The notes under the pieces were generated by a model. That model was given only the letters and a program-made list of their open reading frames with translations, did not search any database and was not told where the DNA came from. Shown here piece by piece: positions 1 to 8,264 of a stretch of 54,809 nt of DNA. The stretch comes from JAWXVD01 sp044425705. GTDB taxonomy: Bacteria; Bacillota; Clostridia; Lachnospirales; Lachnospiraceae. The position numbers and the translations under genes are program-made. How positions within the stretch are numbered: the stretch's first letter is position 1; each line of letters opens with the position of its first letter. The stretch covers positions 1-54,809 of the forward strand of contig JAWXVD010000008.1 in assembly GCA_044425705.1 (NCBI GenBank), in the 5' to 3' direction.

Positions 1-23
1 TACGTATGAAAATGATGAATTAG

Positions 24-290
24 TACAAAAATCCCATTGCCGTAGGCAATTTTAAATGGATTTTTGTATAGTTACAGGTCACGTGTGAACTGTAACGTAT
101 TATGGTTACATTTCACGCCCACACAAATCACTCCGCTGATTTGTGTGGAGAGAACGATTACGAGAGCCAATTAGCATGCCCTTCAACCTAGGCGAATCAG
201 TTAGTGTACAGGTTACCTGTACACTAACTGGAATGGGCATGCGTCAGTTACTTTTTGCACACACACGTAGTGTGGGGGGTGAAAAGTAAC
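24..290. repeat. Gene-free array of perfect hairpins
   Basis: No gene is visible between 1 and 435. The stretch is built from at least five inverted repeats in a row. First, TACAAAAATCC (24-34) pairs with GGATTTTTGTA (58-68) and encloses ATTGCC/GGCAAT (36-41/45-50). Second, GTTACAG (71-77) pairs with CTGTAAC (90-96). Third, CACACAAATCA (120-130) pairs with TGATTTGTGTG (137-147). Fourth, GCATGCCC (174-181) pairs with GGGCATGC (235-242) and encloses a 16-bp perfect palindrome (198-213/215-230). Fifth, GTTACTTTT (247-255) pairs with AAAAGTAAC (282-290). Pieces recur elsewhere in the window, near 6503-6608, 12252-12288, 26751, 27131 and 47641-47736. No open frame or transposase is associated. The function is unknown. 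Confidence 0.85.
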
Positions 291-314
291 GTATTATGAA
301 AATGATAAATAAGA

Positions 315-343
315 TTGACAAGGATGACAGATACATTGATAAT
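315..343 (+). promoter_or_regulatory. Sigma-A type promoter for the amidohydrolase operon
   Basis: TTGACA at 315-320 is followed after exactly 17 bases by GATAAT at 338-343. The match is near consensus and the spacing is ideal. Transcription would start near 350 and read through the palindromic element at 374-428 into the first operon. Confidence 0.7.
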
Positions 344-373
344 AAAACATGATAACATGTGGTTCGTGATTAT

Positions 374-428
374 CAGCGACAGTGATTTCACCCTTTCAAT
401 CAAGTGAAATCATTGGACTTCATGATGA
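374..428. repeat. Palindromic repeat, copy 1, in the leader of the first operon
   Basis: GTGATTTCAC (382-391) pairs with GTGAAATCAT (404-413). The surrounding 55 bases closely resemble 50828-50885 and the in-frame insert in ligA (49290-49358). An in-frame GTG at 382 could open the following reading frame, but its first 18 codons would be this repeat. The repeat therefore argues for a later start (436 or 448). Confidence 0.7.
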
Positions 429-435
429 GAAAGAG

Positions 436-1659
436 ATGGTTATTGAGATGCATATTGATATAGAAAGAATCAAACAACAAACAGTAAAGTTTGCAGCAAT
501 TGGACAAGCTATTGATGGAAGCATCAGTAGGGTATTTGGCAGTGAATATTATGAAAAGGCATCTATAGAAATGAAAGAATATATGGAAGAAGTTGGGATG
601 GTTTCCTATATCGATTCTGTAGGTAATGTGCATGGACTATTAAAGTGTGAAAAGAAAGATGCCCAGGAAATTGTAATAGGTTCCCATTTGGATACAGTAA
701 AAGAAGGCGGTATCTTTGATGGACTATTAGGGATTATCGTTGCAGTAGAAATTGTACGAGAACTTATTCTAAAAAAACAATTAGGAAATTATCATGTTCA
801 TGTTGTGGCAACGAATGGGGAAGAAGGCAATGAATTAGGTGGAACCTTTGGAAGTAGAGCTATGATGGGCATGTTAGAATTAGAAAGTGAAGAATTCCTA
901 ACAAAAGCGCTTACCTTCGGCTATACAGAGGAAGATTTAAAACAAGCCATTTATGATACCACAAGATGTAAATGTTATTTAGAGATGCATGTGGAACAAG
1001 GCAGAACCTTAGATGAATTAAACATTCCAGTTGGGATAGTTACAGGCATTGTTGGATTAGAAAGATATCAAATAGAGGTCAATGGTATTAGTAACCATGC
1101 AGGGACCACAATGATGACATATCGAGATGATGCTGTAGTAAAAGGTGCAAAACTAATTGATCAAGTGGACTTATTGGCTAGGGATATGGGACAAAATTTA
1201 GTAGCAACCTTTAGTAAGATTAACATTTCTCCAAATGCATTAGCAGTTATCAATCATCAAATGACTATGATTTTAGAGTGTAGAAATGAAAATCTGAGCA
1301 TTATGCAGCAGTTTATAGATAGTGTAGAAGTATATGTAGAAGAGCTTACTGGCACCCATATGCAGGAAACGGTAAAGAAGGCCCCTGTTACATGTGATGA
1401 ACAGATTATTGAAACGATAGAACGTATTTGTGTGGAAAATGATACAAAGTATATAAAGATGCCAAGTGGTGCTACACACGATGGGAATTTCTTTGCTAAG
1501 AAAATGCCAATAGGTATGGTTTTTGTGCCAAGTATTGGAGGAATGAGCCACAGCAAAGAGGAAAATACTGCATGGGAGGATATTCAAATTGGTGCAGATG
1601 TATTATTGAAAACGGTAGTAGATTATAACAGCAAATCAAAGGAGGACGAGGGATGTTAG
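436..1659 (+). CDS. M20 family amidohydrolase (allantoate amidohydrolase / N-carbamoyl-amino acid hydrolase type)
   Basis: A 407-residue metal-dependent amidase expected to hydrolyse an open-chain ureido or carbamoyl compound such as allantoate, or an N-carbamoyl amino acid. GSHLDTV (about 82-88) carries the first metal ligands, the Asp of GIFDG near 95 is the bridging ligand, and GEEGNELGG carries the paired glutamates near 129-130. MHVEQG, NHAG and GATHDG, with a late MSHSKEE, complete the M20 allantoate-type pattern. The length is usual for the family. The start is uncertain: ATG 436 and ATG 448 both have only weak purine-rich upstream tracts, and a GTG at 382 would add residues encoded by a palindromic repeat. 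The stop overlaps the next gene by 7 bases, so the two are translationally coupled. The partner is a cyclic amidohydrolase that would supply its substrate. The exact substrate cannot be read from the sequence. Confidence 0.85.
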   Translation: MVIEMHIDIERIKQQTVKFAAIGQAIDGSISRVFGSEYYEKASIEMKEYMEEVGMVSYIDSVGNVHGLLKCEKKDAQEIVIGSHLDTVKEGGIFDGLLGIIVAVEIVRELILKKQLGNYHVHVVATNGEEGNELGGTFGSRAMMGMLELESEEFLTKALTFGYTEEDLKQAIYDTTRCKCYLEMHVEQGRTLDELNIPVGIVTGIVGLERYQIEVNGISNHAGTTMMTYRDDAVVKGAKLIDQVDLLARDMGQNLVATFSKINISPNALAVINHQMTMILECRNENLSIMQQFIDSVEVYVEELTGTHMQETVKKAPVTCDEQIIETIERICVENDTKYIKMPSGATHDGNFFAKKMPIGMVFVPSIGGMSHSKEENTAWEDIQIGADVLLKTVVDYNSKSKEDEGC

Positions 1660-3041
1660 ACTTAAAATTAAAAAATGGTTTGGTATTTATTGAAGGTGCA
1701 TTTATGCCAGTTAGTGTTGGGGTGAAAGAAGGAAAGATCGTGTGTATTAGTGAAGAAGCATATATGCCAGATGCAAAAGAGGTGTTGGATCTTTCTGGAC
1801 AATATATAATACCTGGAACAATAGATACGCATATGCATGTGCGTGACCCTGGACATGTAGAAAGAGGAAATTTTTATACAGAAACGTTAGCGGCAGCAGC
1901 AGGGTGTGTAACAACAATTATGGAACATCCAATTAGTGTTCCACCACAATATAGTATTGAAATTTTAAACAATCGAATTCAACGCGCCGATACCCAGTGT
2001 GTTGTGGACTATTGTTTTTATGGAGCAGCTAGCGCAAAACATGCAGAGCATATCACAAAATTAGCAGACGATGGAAGAATTGTTGCATTCAAAACTTTTT
2101 TACATTCTCCACCAAATGGAAGAGAAGAAGAATTTGAAGGACTAACAATGGCAGATGACGCAGAATTATTAGTTGGTATGCAAGAATTAAAAAAATCAGG
2201 TTTGCTTTGTGCATATCATGCTGAAAATAATGAATTGATTGATTATTATGCTAAAAAATTCCGTGCAGAAGGAAGAGTTCATGGAAAAGATCATTCCTTA
2301 GCAAGACCTGTTATTACAGAGGTACAATCGGTAGAAAGAGTACTTCGTTTTGCAAAAGAAACAGGTGCTAGAACAGAAATTGCACATGTTTCTACACCAG
2401 AGGCAATGGAACTAATCTGTAATGCAAAAAAAGAAGGACTAGATGTATATTTAGAAACTTGTCCACATTACCTATTCTTAACAGATGAAGATTTAGAGAG
2501 AGTTGGTGCTTTTGCAAAATGTAATCCACCAGTACGCAGTAAGGAAATCGTAGAAAAGTTGTGGGATTATGTGAATGATGGTAGTGTAGATTACATAGGT
2601 AGTGATCATAGCCCATTTTTATTAGAAGAAAAATTAAAAGGAAAAGATGATATTTTCCAAGCGGTATCAGGATTTCCAGGGGTAGATTTGAGATTACCAC
2701 TTATGTTAAACGCCGTAAGTGAAAAGAAGGTTAAATTGGAGAGAGTAGTGGAATTGTTATGTACAAATCCAGCGAAAGTATTTAACATTTATCCACAAAA
2801 GGGAGTTATTCAAATCGGCAGTGATGCAGATTTTGCTATTTTTAATTTGGATCATGAAACGATTGTAGATAAAAACAAATGTTATTCTAAAGCAAAAGAT
2901 ATTGCAGTACCTTATGATGGAAGAAAATTGCAATGTGAATTAACTTATACAATTTTACGTGGTAAGATTCTAATGAAGAATGGTATCGTGGATGAATCCA
3001 CAAAAGCATACGGTGAATTAGTAAGACCAGTGAAGAAATAA
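1653..3041 (+). CDS. Allantoinase / dihydropyrimidinase-type cyclic amidohydrolase
   Basis: A 462-residue member of the amidohydrolase superfamily that opens a cyclic ureide ring (allantoin, hydantoin or dihydropyrimidine). GTIDTHMHVRDPG near residues 55-67 gives the first metal histidines and the substrate arginine. The lysine of AFKTFLHSPP is in the position of the carboxylated bridging lysine. YHAEN and IAHVSTPEA carry the next two histidines, and GSDHSPF gives the catalytic aspartate. The SDHSP motif and the length favour allantoinase over dihydroorotase. ATG 1653 follows GGAGGACG. The gene overlaps the upstream amidase by 7 bases, giving a ring-opening then hydrolysis pathway. No transporter or purine-catabolic regulator adjoins it, so hydantoin or dihydropyrimidine use remains possible. 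Confidence 0.82.
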   Translation: MLDLKLKNGLVFIEGAFMPVSVGVKEGKIVCISEEAYMPDAKEVLDLSGQYIIPGTIDTHMHVRDPGHVERGNFYTETLAAAAGCVTTIMEHPISVPPQYSIEILNNRIQRADTQCVVDYCFYGAASAKHAEHITKLADDGRIVAFKTFLHSPPNGREEEFEGLTMADDAELLVGMQELKKSGLLCAYHAENNELIDYYAKKFRAEGRVHGKDHSLARPVITEVQSVERVLRFAKETGARTEIAHVSTPEAMELICNAKKEGLDVYLETCPHYLFLTDEDLERVGAFAKCNPPVRSKEIVEKLWDYVNDGSVDYIGSDHSPFLLEEKLKGKDDIFQAVSGFPGVDLRLPLMLNAVSEKKVKLERVVELLCTNPAKVFNIYPQKGVIQIGSDADFAIFNLDHETIVDKNKCYSKAKDIAVPYDGRKLQCELTYTILRGKILMKNGIVDESTKAYGELVRPVKK

Positions 3042-3114
3042 GAAGTGTTTTTTGTGATACAGCCTTAAATTCAGGTTACAACTATCATGAAATCGCAATA
3101 AGTGGAGAAACAGA

Positions 3115-4194
3115 GTGTTAAATAAAATAAAGAAAAATAGTTTTAGAAAAAAATTATGCATGATTGGAATTGTCATCAGTTTTGTGATAAATTTGTGTGC
3201 ATGTAACACATTGGATAGCAATACAACAATAGTGTTAACAACAGGATTTCAGAAGGATGAAATTTTTGTGATGGAAAATATCGCCTGTACTGTTCCAGAA
3301 ATGATGGTGTATTTGACTACTATTCAAAGCCAATATGAAACAATTTATGGGAATGAAATATGGGATGCTGTTGCAGGTGGTATTACCTTAGAAGAAAATG
3401 TGAAAGAAACATCCTTGGCGAGAATAGCGCAGATTAAAGCTATGACATTGTTGGCAGCAAAGCATAATATTGTATTAACAGAAGAAGAGCAGGACTTAGT
3501 AGAACGGGCTGCTACATGCTATTATGAAACATTGAGTAATGAACTGGCGGTTATACTAGGTGCAGATGTGGAGCTGATTAAAGGTTTATATCAAGATTAT
3601 GCATTGGCAAATAAAGTTTACCATTATCTGATTAAGGATATCAATCCAGAAATTAGTGATGATGAAGCACGTGTTATTACTGTGCAACAAATTTTTATTA
3701 AGACATATACTTTGGATGAAAATGGAAATAAAGTGGAATTTACAGAAAATGCAAAGAAACTGGCACTAGAAAAAGCACGGGAAGCATTAGTAGAGGCAAA
3801 GGAAGGTACAGACTTTAGCCAGTTAGTGACCAAGTATAGCGATAGTTTAGATATTTCTTATGCATTTGCGAAAGGAGAGGTGGAAGAAGCCTTAGAGACA
3901 GTTGCATTTGAATTGGCTACAGATGAAATCAGTGGAATTATTGAGGGTACTGATGGATATTATATTTTAAAATGTACCAATACATTTCATCAAGAAGAAA
4001 CAGATGAGAATAAGATTAGAATTGTAGAAGAAAAAAGAGAAGAAGCATTTGTACAAGAATATGAGGTTTTTACGAAAACAATAACAAAAAATCTTAATGA
4101 AGAATTATGGGAAACCATTACTTTTATTGATATTACAGAGGAACAAACAACAGAATTTTTTGAAATTTATGATACATTTTTTGATGCAACTTAG
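3115..4194 (+). CDS. Parvulin-type peptidyl-prolyl isomerase lipoprotein (PrsA/SurA-like)
   Basis: A 359-residue exported foldase candidate. The N-terminus has a basic start, a hydrophobic stretch and a lipobox ending LCAC, with the lipidated cysteine at residue 30, so the protein should be anchored outside the membrane. Residues about 60-180 are helical, as in the SurA-type N domain. Residues about 185-290 resemble a rotamase core, with VQQIFIKT, a helix, then TDFSQLVTKYSD and a late DGYYILKC strand. The typical GGDLG motif is weak, with a YAFAKGEVEEA segment in its place, so catalytic activity is not assured. The start is GTG 3115, after GTGGAGAAA. The gene lies between the amidohydrolase operon and htpG, but the CIRCE stem-loop separates it from htpG. 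Confidence 0.72.
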   Translation: MLNKIKKNSFRKKLCMIGIVISFVINLCACNTLDSNTTIVLTTGFQKDEIFVMENIACTVPEMMVYLTTIQSQYETIYGNEIWDAVAGGITLEENVKETSLARIAQIKAMTLLAAKHNIVLTEEEQDLVERAATCYYETLSNELAVILGADVELIKGLYQDYALANKVYHYLIKDINPEISDDEARVITVQQIFIKTYTLDENGNKVEFTENAKKLALEKAREALVEAKEGTDFSQLVTKYSDSLDISYAFAKGEVEEALETVAFELATDEISGIIEGTDGYYILKCTNTFHQEETDENKIRIVEEKREEAFVQEYEVFTKTITKNLNEELWETITFIDITEEQTTEFFEIYDTFFDAT

Positions 4195-4218
4195 TTTTTA
4201 CAAAAATTTAAGAAATTA

Positions 4219-4243
4219 AAAACCCAGTAAATATAAGGGTTTT
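4219..4243 (+). terminator. Weak stem-loop after the foldase gene
   Basis: AAAACCC (4219-4225) pairs with GGGTTTT (4237-4243) across an 11-base loop, just past the stop of the lipoprotein gene. The stem is short and the T run is part of the arm, so termination is only possible, not sure. Confidence 0.35.
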
Positions 4244-4252
4244 CGAGGATTA

Positions 4253-4279
4253 TTAGCACTCTCTATACGAGAGTGCTAA
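4253..4279. promoter_or_regulatory. CIRCE operator (HrcA binding site) upstream of htpG
   Basis: TTAGCACTC (4253-4261), nine bases, then GAGTGCTAA (4271-4279). This is a perfect match to the CIRCE consensus bound by the heat-shock repressor HrcA. It ends 7 bases upstream of the -35 hexamer of the htpG promoter. Because TTTTTT follows the right arm, the same stem-loop could also act as an intrinsic terminator for the upstream gene. Confidence 0.93.
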
Positions 4280-4286
4280 TTTTTTC

Positions 4287-4315
4287 TTGACATTTATTTT
4301 AGGTAGCATTAAAAT
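4287..4315 (+). promoter_or_regulatory. Promoter of htpG
   Basis: TTGACA (4287-4292), a 17-base spacer, then TAAAAT (4310-4315). The start point would fall near 4322, about 55 bases before the start codon. The CIRCE element sits directly upstream of the -35 rather than between promoter and gene. Confidence 0.8.
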
Positions 4316-4376
4316 CTGTATTAGAACGATAAGTTTATTAGAAAACTAAATTTATTTTTGAAAGGAATGAAGAGTT

Positions 4377-6446
4377 ATGGCAGCAAAAAAAGGTAGTCTA
4401 TCAATTAACAGTGACAATATTTTTCCAATTATTAAAAAATGGTTATATTCAGATCATGATATTTTCTTTAGAGAATTAATCTCTAATGGATGTGATGCAA
4501 TTACGAAAATGAAAAAATTAGATATGATGGGTGAATACGAATTAGCGTCAGATTATAAAGCGAAAATTCAAGTAATCGTAAACCCAGAAGATAAAACATT
4601 AAAATTTATTGATAACGGTATTGGTATGACAGCTGATGAAGTTGAAGAATACATCAATCAAATTGCTTTTTCAGGAGCAACAGATTTTATTGAAAAATAT
4701 AAAGATAAAACCAATGAAGATCAAATTATAGGACATTTTGGTTTAGGATTTTATTCTGCATTTATGGTAGCCGATGAGGTAACAATCGATACCTTATCAT
4801 TTAAAGAAGGTGCCGCACCAGTACATTGGGTATGTGATGGCGGAACTGAATTTGAAATGGAAGAAGGCAGTAAAACAGAAGTTGGTACAGAAATCACATT
4901 ATATTTAAATGAAGATGTATTAGAATTCTGTAATGAATATAAAGCAAGAGAAGTAATTAAAAAATATTGTTCATTTATGCCTACAGAAATCTTTTTATCA
5001 AAAGCGAATACAACAGATACAGAGACAATTCTTGAAGAAGAAAAAGTAGACACTGATGAAGTGATTGAAGTAGTTCAACCAGAAGTAAAAGAACCAGTAG
5101 AAGGGGAAGAACCTACTGTTGACCCTGTAAAATTAAAAATTAAAAAGAGACCTGAGTTATTAAATGAAACAAAACCTCTTTGGACAAAACATCCTAATGA
5201 TTGTACAAAAGAAGATTATTTAGAATTCTATCGTACTGTATTTATGGATTATAAAGAGCCTTTATTCTGGATTCATTTAAATATGGATTATCCATTTAAC
5301 TTAAAAGGTATTTTATATTTCCCAAAAATCAACACAGAATATGAATCAATTGAAGGTACAATCAAACTTTATAATAATCAAGTTTTCATTGCAGATAATA
5401 TTAAGGAAGTAATTCCAGAATTCCTCTTATTGTTAAAAGGTGTGATTGATTGTCCAGACTTACCATTAAATGTATCTAGAAGTGCATTACAAAATGATGG
5501 ATTTGTAAAGAAAATTTCTGAATATATTAGCAAAAAAGTTGCAGATAAGCTTTCAGGTATGTGCAAAACAGAAAAAGACGAATACGATAAATACTGGGAT
5601 GATATCAGTCCATTTATTAAATTTGGTTGTTTAAAAGATGATAAATTCTGTGACAAAATGACAGATTATATTTTATTTAAAAACTTAGATGGAAAATATA
5701 TGACACTTCCAGAATGTTTAGAAGTAAAACCAATTGATGGACAAGAAGCAGGTGCTGCAACTGATGAAAATGGTGATGTAGTAGAAGCAGAAGTTGTTGA
5801 TGAAGTAGAAGAAACAGAAGAAAAGAAAGAAAAAACAATCTACTATGTAACAGATGAACAACAACAAAGTCAATACATCAGCATGTTTAAAACAGCGAAA
5901 ATGGATGCTGTGATCATGACACATCATATTGACCAAGCCTTCCTTTCTCAATTAGAAAGTAAAAATGAGGGTATTAAATTTACTAGAATCGATGCAGATT
6001 TGACAGATGTATTTAAAACAAAAACTTCTAAAAAAGCACAAAAAGAATTAGATGAAATCGCAACAGGTTTAGTAGAAGTTTTCAAAAAAGCATTGAAAAA
6101 GGAAGCTTTCAATGTAAAACTTGAAAAATTAAAAAATAAAAAGATTTCTTCTATGATCACTGTTTCAGAGGAAAGTAGACGTATGGCTGACATGATGAAA
6201 ATGTATGCAATGCCAGGAATGGATATGAGTATGTTTGGTGGTATGTCAGATGGAGAAACATTAGTGTTGAATGCAAACCATCCACTTGTAACATATGTGA
6301 CAGAACATAAAGAAGATGAAAATACAGAAATGATTTGCGAACAATTATATGATTTAGCGAAATTAGCACATGCGCCACTGGAAGCAGAAGCGATGAGCAA
6401 ATTTATTGCAAGAAGCAATGATATTATGTTGTTATTAGCGAAATAA
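4377..6446 (+). CDS. htpG: Hsp90 family molecular chaperone HtpG
   Basis: A 689-residue cytosolic ATP-dependent chaperone. The N-terminal GHKL ATPase fold shows RELISNGCDA (residues 32-41, with catalytic E33 and Mg-binding N37), DNGIGM near 79-84, and GHFGLGFYSAF as the ATP lid. The middle domain carries LPLNVSRSALQND with the conserved catalytic-loop arginine. The C-terminal dimerisation region ends in RSNDIMLLLAK. The protein is longer than the usual bacterial form (about 620-640). Acidic, Glu/Val/Asp-rich inserts lie near 218-250, at the N/M boundary where eukaryotic Hsp90 has its charged linker, and near 455-485. The residues after N37 differ from the usual NASDA. The start ATG 4377 follows AAAGGAATGAAGAG. 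The gene is under a CIRCE-associated promoter and is closed by a strong terminator, so it is probably transcribed alone. Confidence 0.95.
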   Translation: MAAKKGSLSINSDNIFPIIKKWLYSDHDIFFRELISNGCDAITKMKKLDMMGEYELASDYKAKIQVIVNPEDKTLKFIDNGIGMTADEVEEYINQIAFSGATDFIEKYKDKTNEDQIIGHFGLGFYSAFMVADEVTIDTLSFKEGAAPVHWVCDGGTEFEMEEGSKTEVGTEITLYLNEDVLEFCNEYKAREVIKKYCSFMPTEIFLSKANTTDTETILEEEKVDTDEVIEVVQPEVKEPVEGEEPTVDPVKLKIKKRPELLNETKPLWTKHPNDCTKEDYLEFYRTVFMDYKEPLFWIHLNMDYPFNLKGILYFPKINTEYESIEGTIKLYNNQVFIADNIKEVIPEFLLLLKGVIDCPDLPLNVSRSALQNDGFVKKISEYISKKVADKLSGMCKTEKDEYDKYWDDISPFIKFGCLKDDKFCDKMTDYILFKNLDGKYMTLPECLEVKPIDGQEAGAATDENGDVVEAEVVDEVEETEEKKEKTIYYVTDEQQQSQYISMFKTAKMDAVIMTHHIDQAFLSQLESKNEGIKFTRIDADLTDVFKTKTSKKAQKELDEIATGLVEVFKKALKKEAFNVKLEKLKNKKISSMITVSEESRRMADMMKMYAMPGMDMSMFGGMSDGETLVLNANHPLVTYVTEHKEDENTEMICEQLYDLAKLAHAPLEAEAMSKFIARSNDIMLLLAK

Positions 6447-6466
6447 TGTAATCTTTATTGAAATGC

Positions 6467-6502
6467 AAAACAGCCTATGAGGGAAACTTCATAGGCTGTT
6501 TT
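6467..6502 (+). terminator. Intrinsic terminator of htpG
   Basis: AAAACAGCCTATGA (6467-6480) pairs perfectly with TCATAGGCTGTTTT (6489-6502) over an 8-base loop. A dispersed repeat begins right at its 3' end. Confidence 0.85.
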
Positions 6503-6608
6503 GTGTGGAGAGAACGATTACACTAGCCAATTAGCATGCCCTTCGCCGTAGGCGACTTTAAATGGGCATGCGATTGTTACATTTCATGGCGTAGCCGTGA
6601 AATGTAAC
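6503..6608. repeat. Dispersed composite hairpin element
   Basis: The segment 6501-6541 matches 141-181 nearly base for base (GGAGAGAACGATTAC, then AGCCAATTAGCATGCCC). It contains GCATGCCC/GGGCATGC (6534-6541/6564-6571) around TCGCC/GGCGA, then GTTACATTTCA/TGAAATGTAAC (6576-6586/6598-6608). The GCATGC hairpin appears inverted at 12252-12288. No coding potential is seen. Confidence 0.8.
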
Positions 6609-6712
6609 GGTAACATTCATTCATATTCCTGCATAGAATATAAATAAGAGATGAAAAATGAACAGAATATTTATGTTTCATTCATTTGAAAATAGTAAAG
6701 TGGGGAATCCAT

Positions 6713-8110
6713 ATGATTGATTTTGATATGCAGGCTATAGAGGAGATGAATACAAAAAGTAATTTGAAAATTGCAGTAATTGCCATTGCTAAGTTTTTAC
6801 CTATTGTAGGTGCTAAAGTAACGCTTACAAAAACAGAAGATGAAGAAGATTTTAAAAGTGAGCAGATGACCAATGAATCGGGGCAGGTGGAATTTTTTGA
6901 TTTGCAAGCACCTAATATTGCATTTAGTTTAGAACCTAGCGAAGTTAAGCCTTATGCAGAATATACAGTAGAGGTAGAAGCAAATGGATATGAAACAGCA
7001 CTTGTTGAAGGTGTTCAAATTTTAGCAGATACATTGGGTTTATTACAGGTGAATATGTTAGAAAATTCTGAAATAGACTCATCTATAAATAGTGAAAATG
7101 CAGAATTAAATGAGGATAGAGAAGAGGGAGGAGAAGCAGTTCCCTTTATTGTTACGGCGCCATCCGTTATGGAATCTATAGAAACAATGGTGGATTCGAA
7201 TATAGAAGTTTTAGAAGAGGAAGAAGTGATTGTTATTCCAGAACATACACTATATGGTGAATATCCACCGAAAATACCAGAAGCTCAAGTAAAACCTGTA
7301 GAAGAAAGTGGAGAGATTGTTTTAAGTCGGGTAGTGATACCAGAATATATCATAGTCCATGATGGTTTACCAACCAATAGGTCGGCGAAAAATTACTATG
7401 TAAAATACAAAGACTACATTAAGAATGTGGCTTCTTCAGAAATTTATGCTACTTGGCCAGAAGCTACACTTTATGCGAACATTTTGGCAATTATGTCTTT
7501 TACCTTAAATCGTGTCTATACAGAATGGTATCGTGCTAAAGGTTATGATTTTACAATCACGAGTTCTACTGCCTTCGACCAAAAATGGATTTATGGAAGA
7601 AATATTTTTGAAAATATTGATTATCTAGTAGATACTGTCTTTGCTAATTATCTATCAAAACCAGGAATCAAACAACCAATCTTCACATCTTATTGTGATG
7701 GACAAAGGGTGAATTGTAGTGGACTCAGTCAATGGGGTTCCAAATCTTTGGGGGAGGAAGGATATAGTGCCATTGAAATTTTACGGTATTACTATGGAAA
7801 TGATATTTATATTAATACTGCGGATGCGATTAGCGGAGTACCTTCTTCTTGGCCAGGATATGTACTAACTATTGGTTCATCAGGACAAAAGGTGCAACAA
7901 GTACAGGAACAGTTAAATAGAATTTCTAGAAATTTTCCAGCTATACCGTCTATTACTAGTGATGGTATTTATGGACAAATGACAGCAGAAGCAGTGAAGG
8001 TGTTTCAAAGAGTGTTCAATTTACCGGTTACAGGGGAAATAGATTATCCCACCTGGTACGAAATCTCCAATATCTTTGTAGGAGTAAGCCGCATTTCAGA
8101 ACCTGAGTGA
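6713..8110 (+). CDS. SpoIID-like protein with C-terminal peptidoglycan-binding domain
   Basis: A 465-residue protein with three parts. Residues about 15-115 look like a carboxypeptidase-regulatory or Ig-like beta domain (VGAKVTLT, ANGYETALVEGVQ). A Glu-rich low-complexity linker follows to about 225. Residues about 225-375 resemble the SpoIID amidase-enhancer or lytic transglycosylase-like core (VKYKDYIKNVASSEIYATW, SYCDGQRV, LSQWGSKSLGEEGYSAIEILRYYYG). Residues about 385-455 are a PG-binding domain (LTIGSSGQKVQQVQEQLN, DGIYGQMTAEAVKVFQ). No signal peptide is evident, so the route to the wall is unclear. A TTG at 6686 also opens the frame, but ATG 6713 after AAGTGGGG fits better. The gene stands alone, and its stop codon overlaps the first of two 96-nt hairpin repeats. 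Confidence 0.8.
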   Translation: MIDFDMQAIEEMNTKSNLKIAVIAIAKFLPIVGAKVTLTKTEDEEDFKSEQMTNESGQVEFFDLQAPNIAFSLEPSEVKPYAEYTVEVEANGYETALVEGVQILADTLGLLQVNMLENSEIDSSINSENAELNEDREEGGEAVPFIVTAPSVMESIETMVDSNIEVLEEEEVIVIPEHTLYGEYPPKIPEAQVKPVEESGEIVLSRVVIPEYIIVHDGLPTNRSAKNYYVKYKDYIKNVASSEIYATWPEATLYANILAIMSFTLNRVYTEWYRAKGYDFTITSSTAFDQKWIYGRNIFENIDYLVDTVFANYLSKPGIKQPIFTSYCDGQRVNCSGLSQWGSKSLGEEGYSAIEILRYYYGNDIYINTADAISGVPSSWPGYVLTIGSSGQKVQQVQEQLNRISRNFPAIPSITSDGIYGQMTAEAVKVFQRVFNLPVTGEIDYPTWYEISNIFVGVSRISEPE

Positions 8111-8204
8111 TAGGGGACGAGAAGGAAGGGCAATATATTACCTGCTAGACATGCTCATCGCAAATTGTCTTGCAGGTAATATATTGCCCGTCCCGCTCTG
8201 TGTA
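8109..8204. repeat. 96-nt hairpin repeat, left copy
   Basis: 94 of 96 bases match the copy at 10132-10227, in the same orientation. GGGCAATATATTACCTGC pairs with GCAGGTAATATATTGCCC, and AGACA/TGTCT extends the stem. The outermost GTCCC has a partner in GGGAC. One base change near 8128 (A for C) breaks a pair that is intact in the right copy. The two copies bracket the AbiE-type genes. Confidence 0.92.
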
Positions 8205-8264
8205 ACGGATCATTTAAGATAATAATGATTACAATGAAGCAATTTTTGAGAATAAGCTAAGGGT

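Noticed and set aside
382..435. GTG 382 as start of the amidase
   Set aside because: The extra 18 codons are palindromic repeat DNA and do not look like the family N-terminus; ATG 436 or 448 fits better.
1..435. tRNA or other known RNA gene in the hairpin array
   Set aside because: No cloverleaf or known RNA consensus; stems are near-perfect palindromes resembling repeat elements found elsewhere in the window.
5948..6418. Minus-strand 156-codon frame inside htpG
   Set aside because: Antisense shadow of a well-supported gene; no start signals or recognisable domain.
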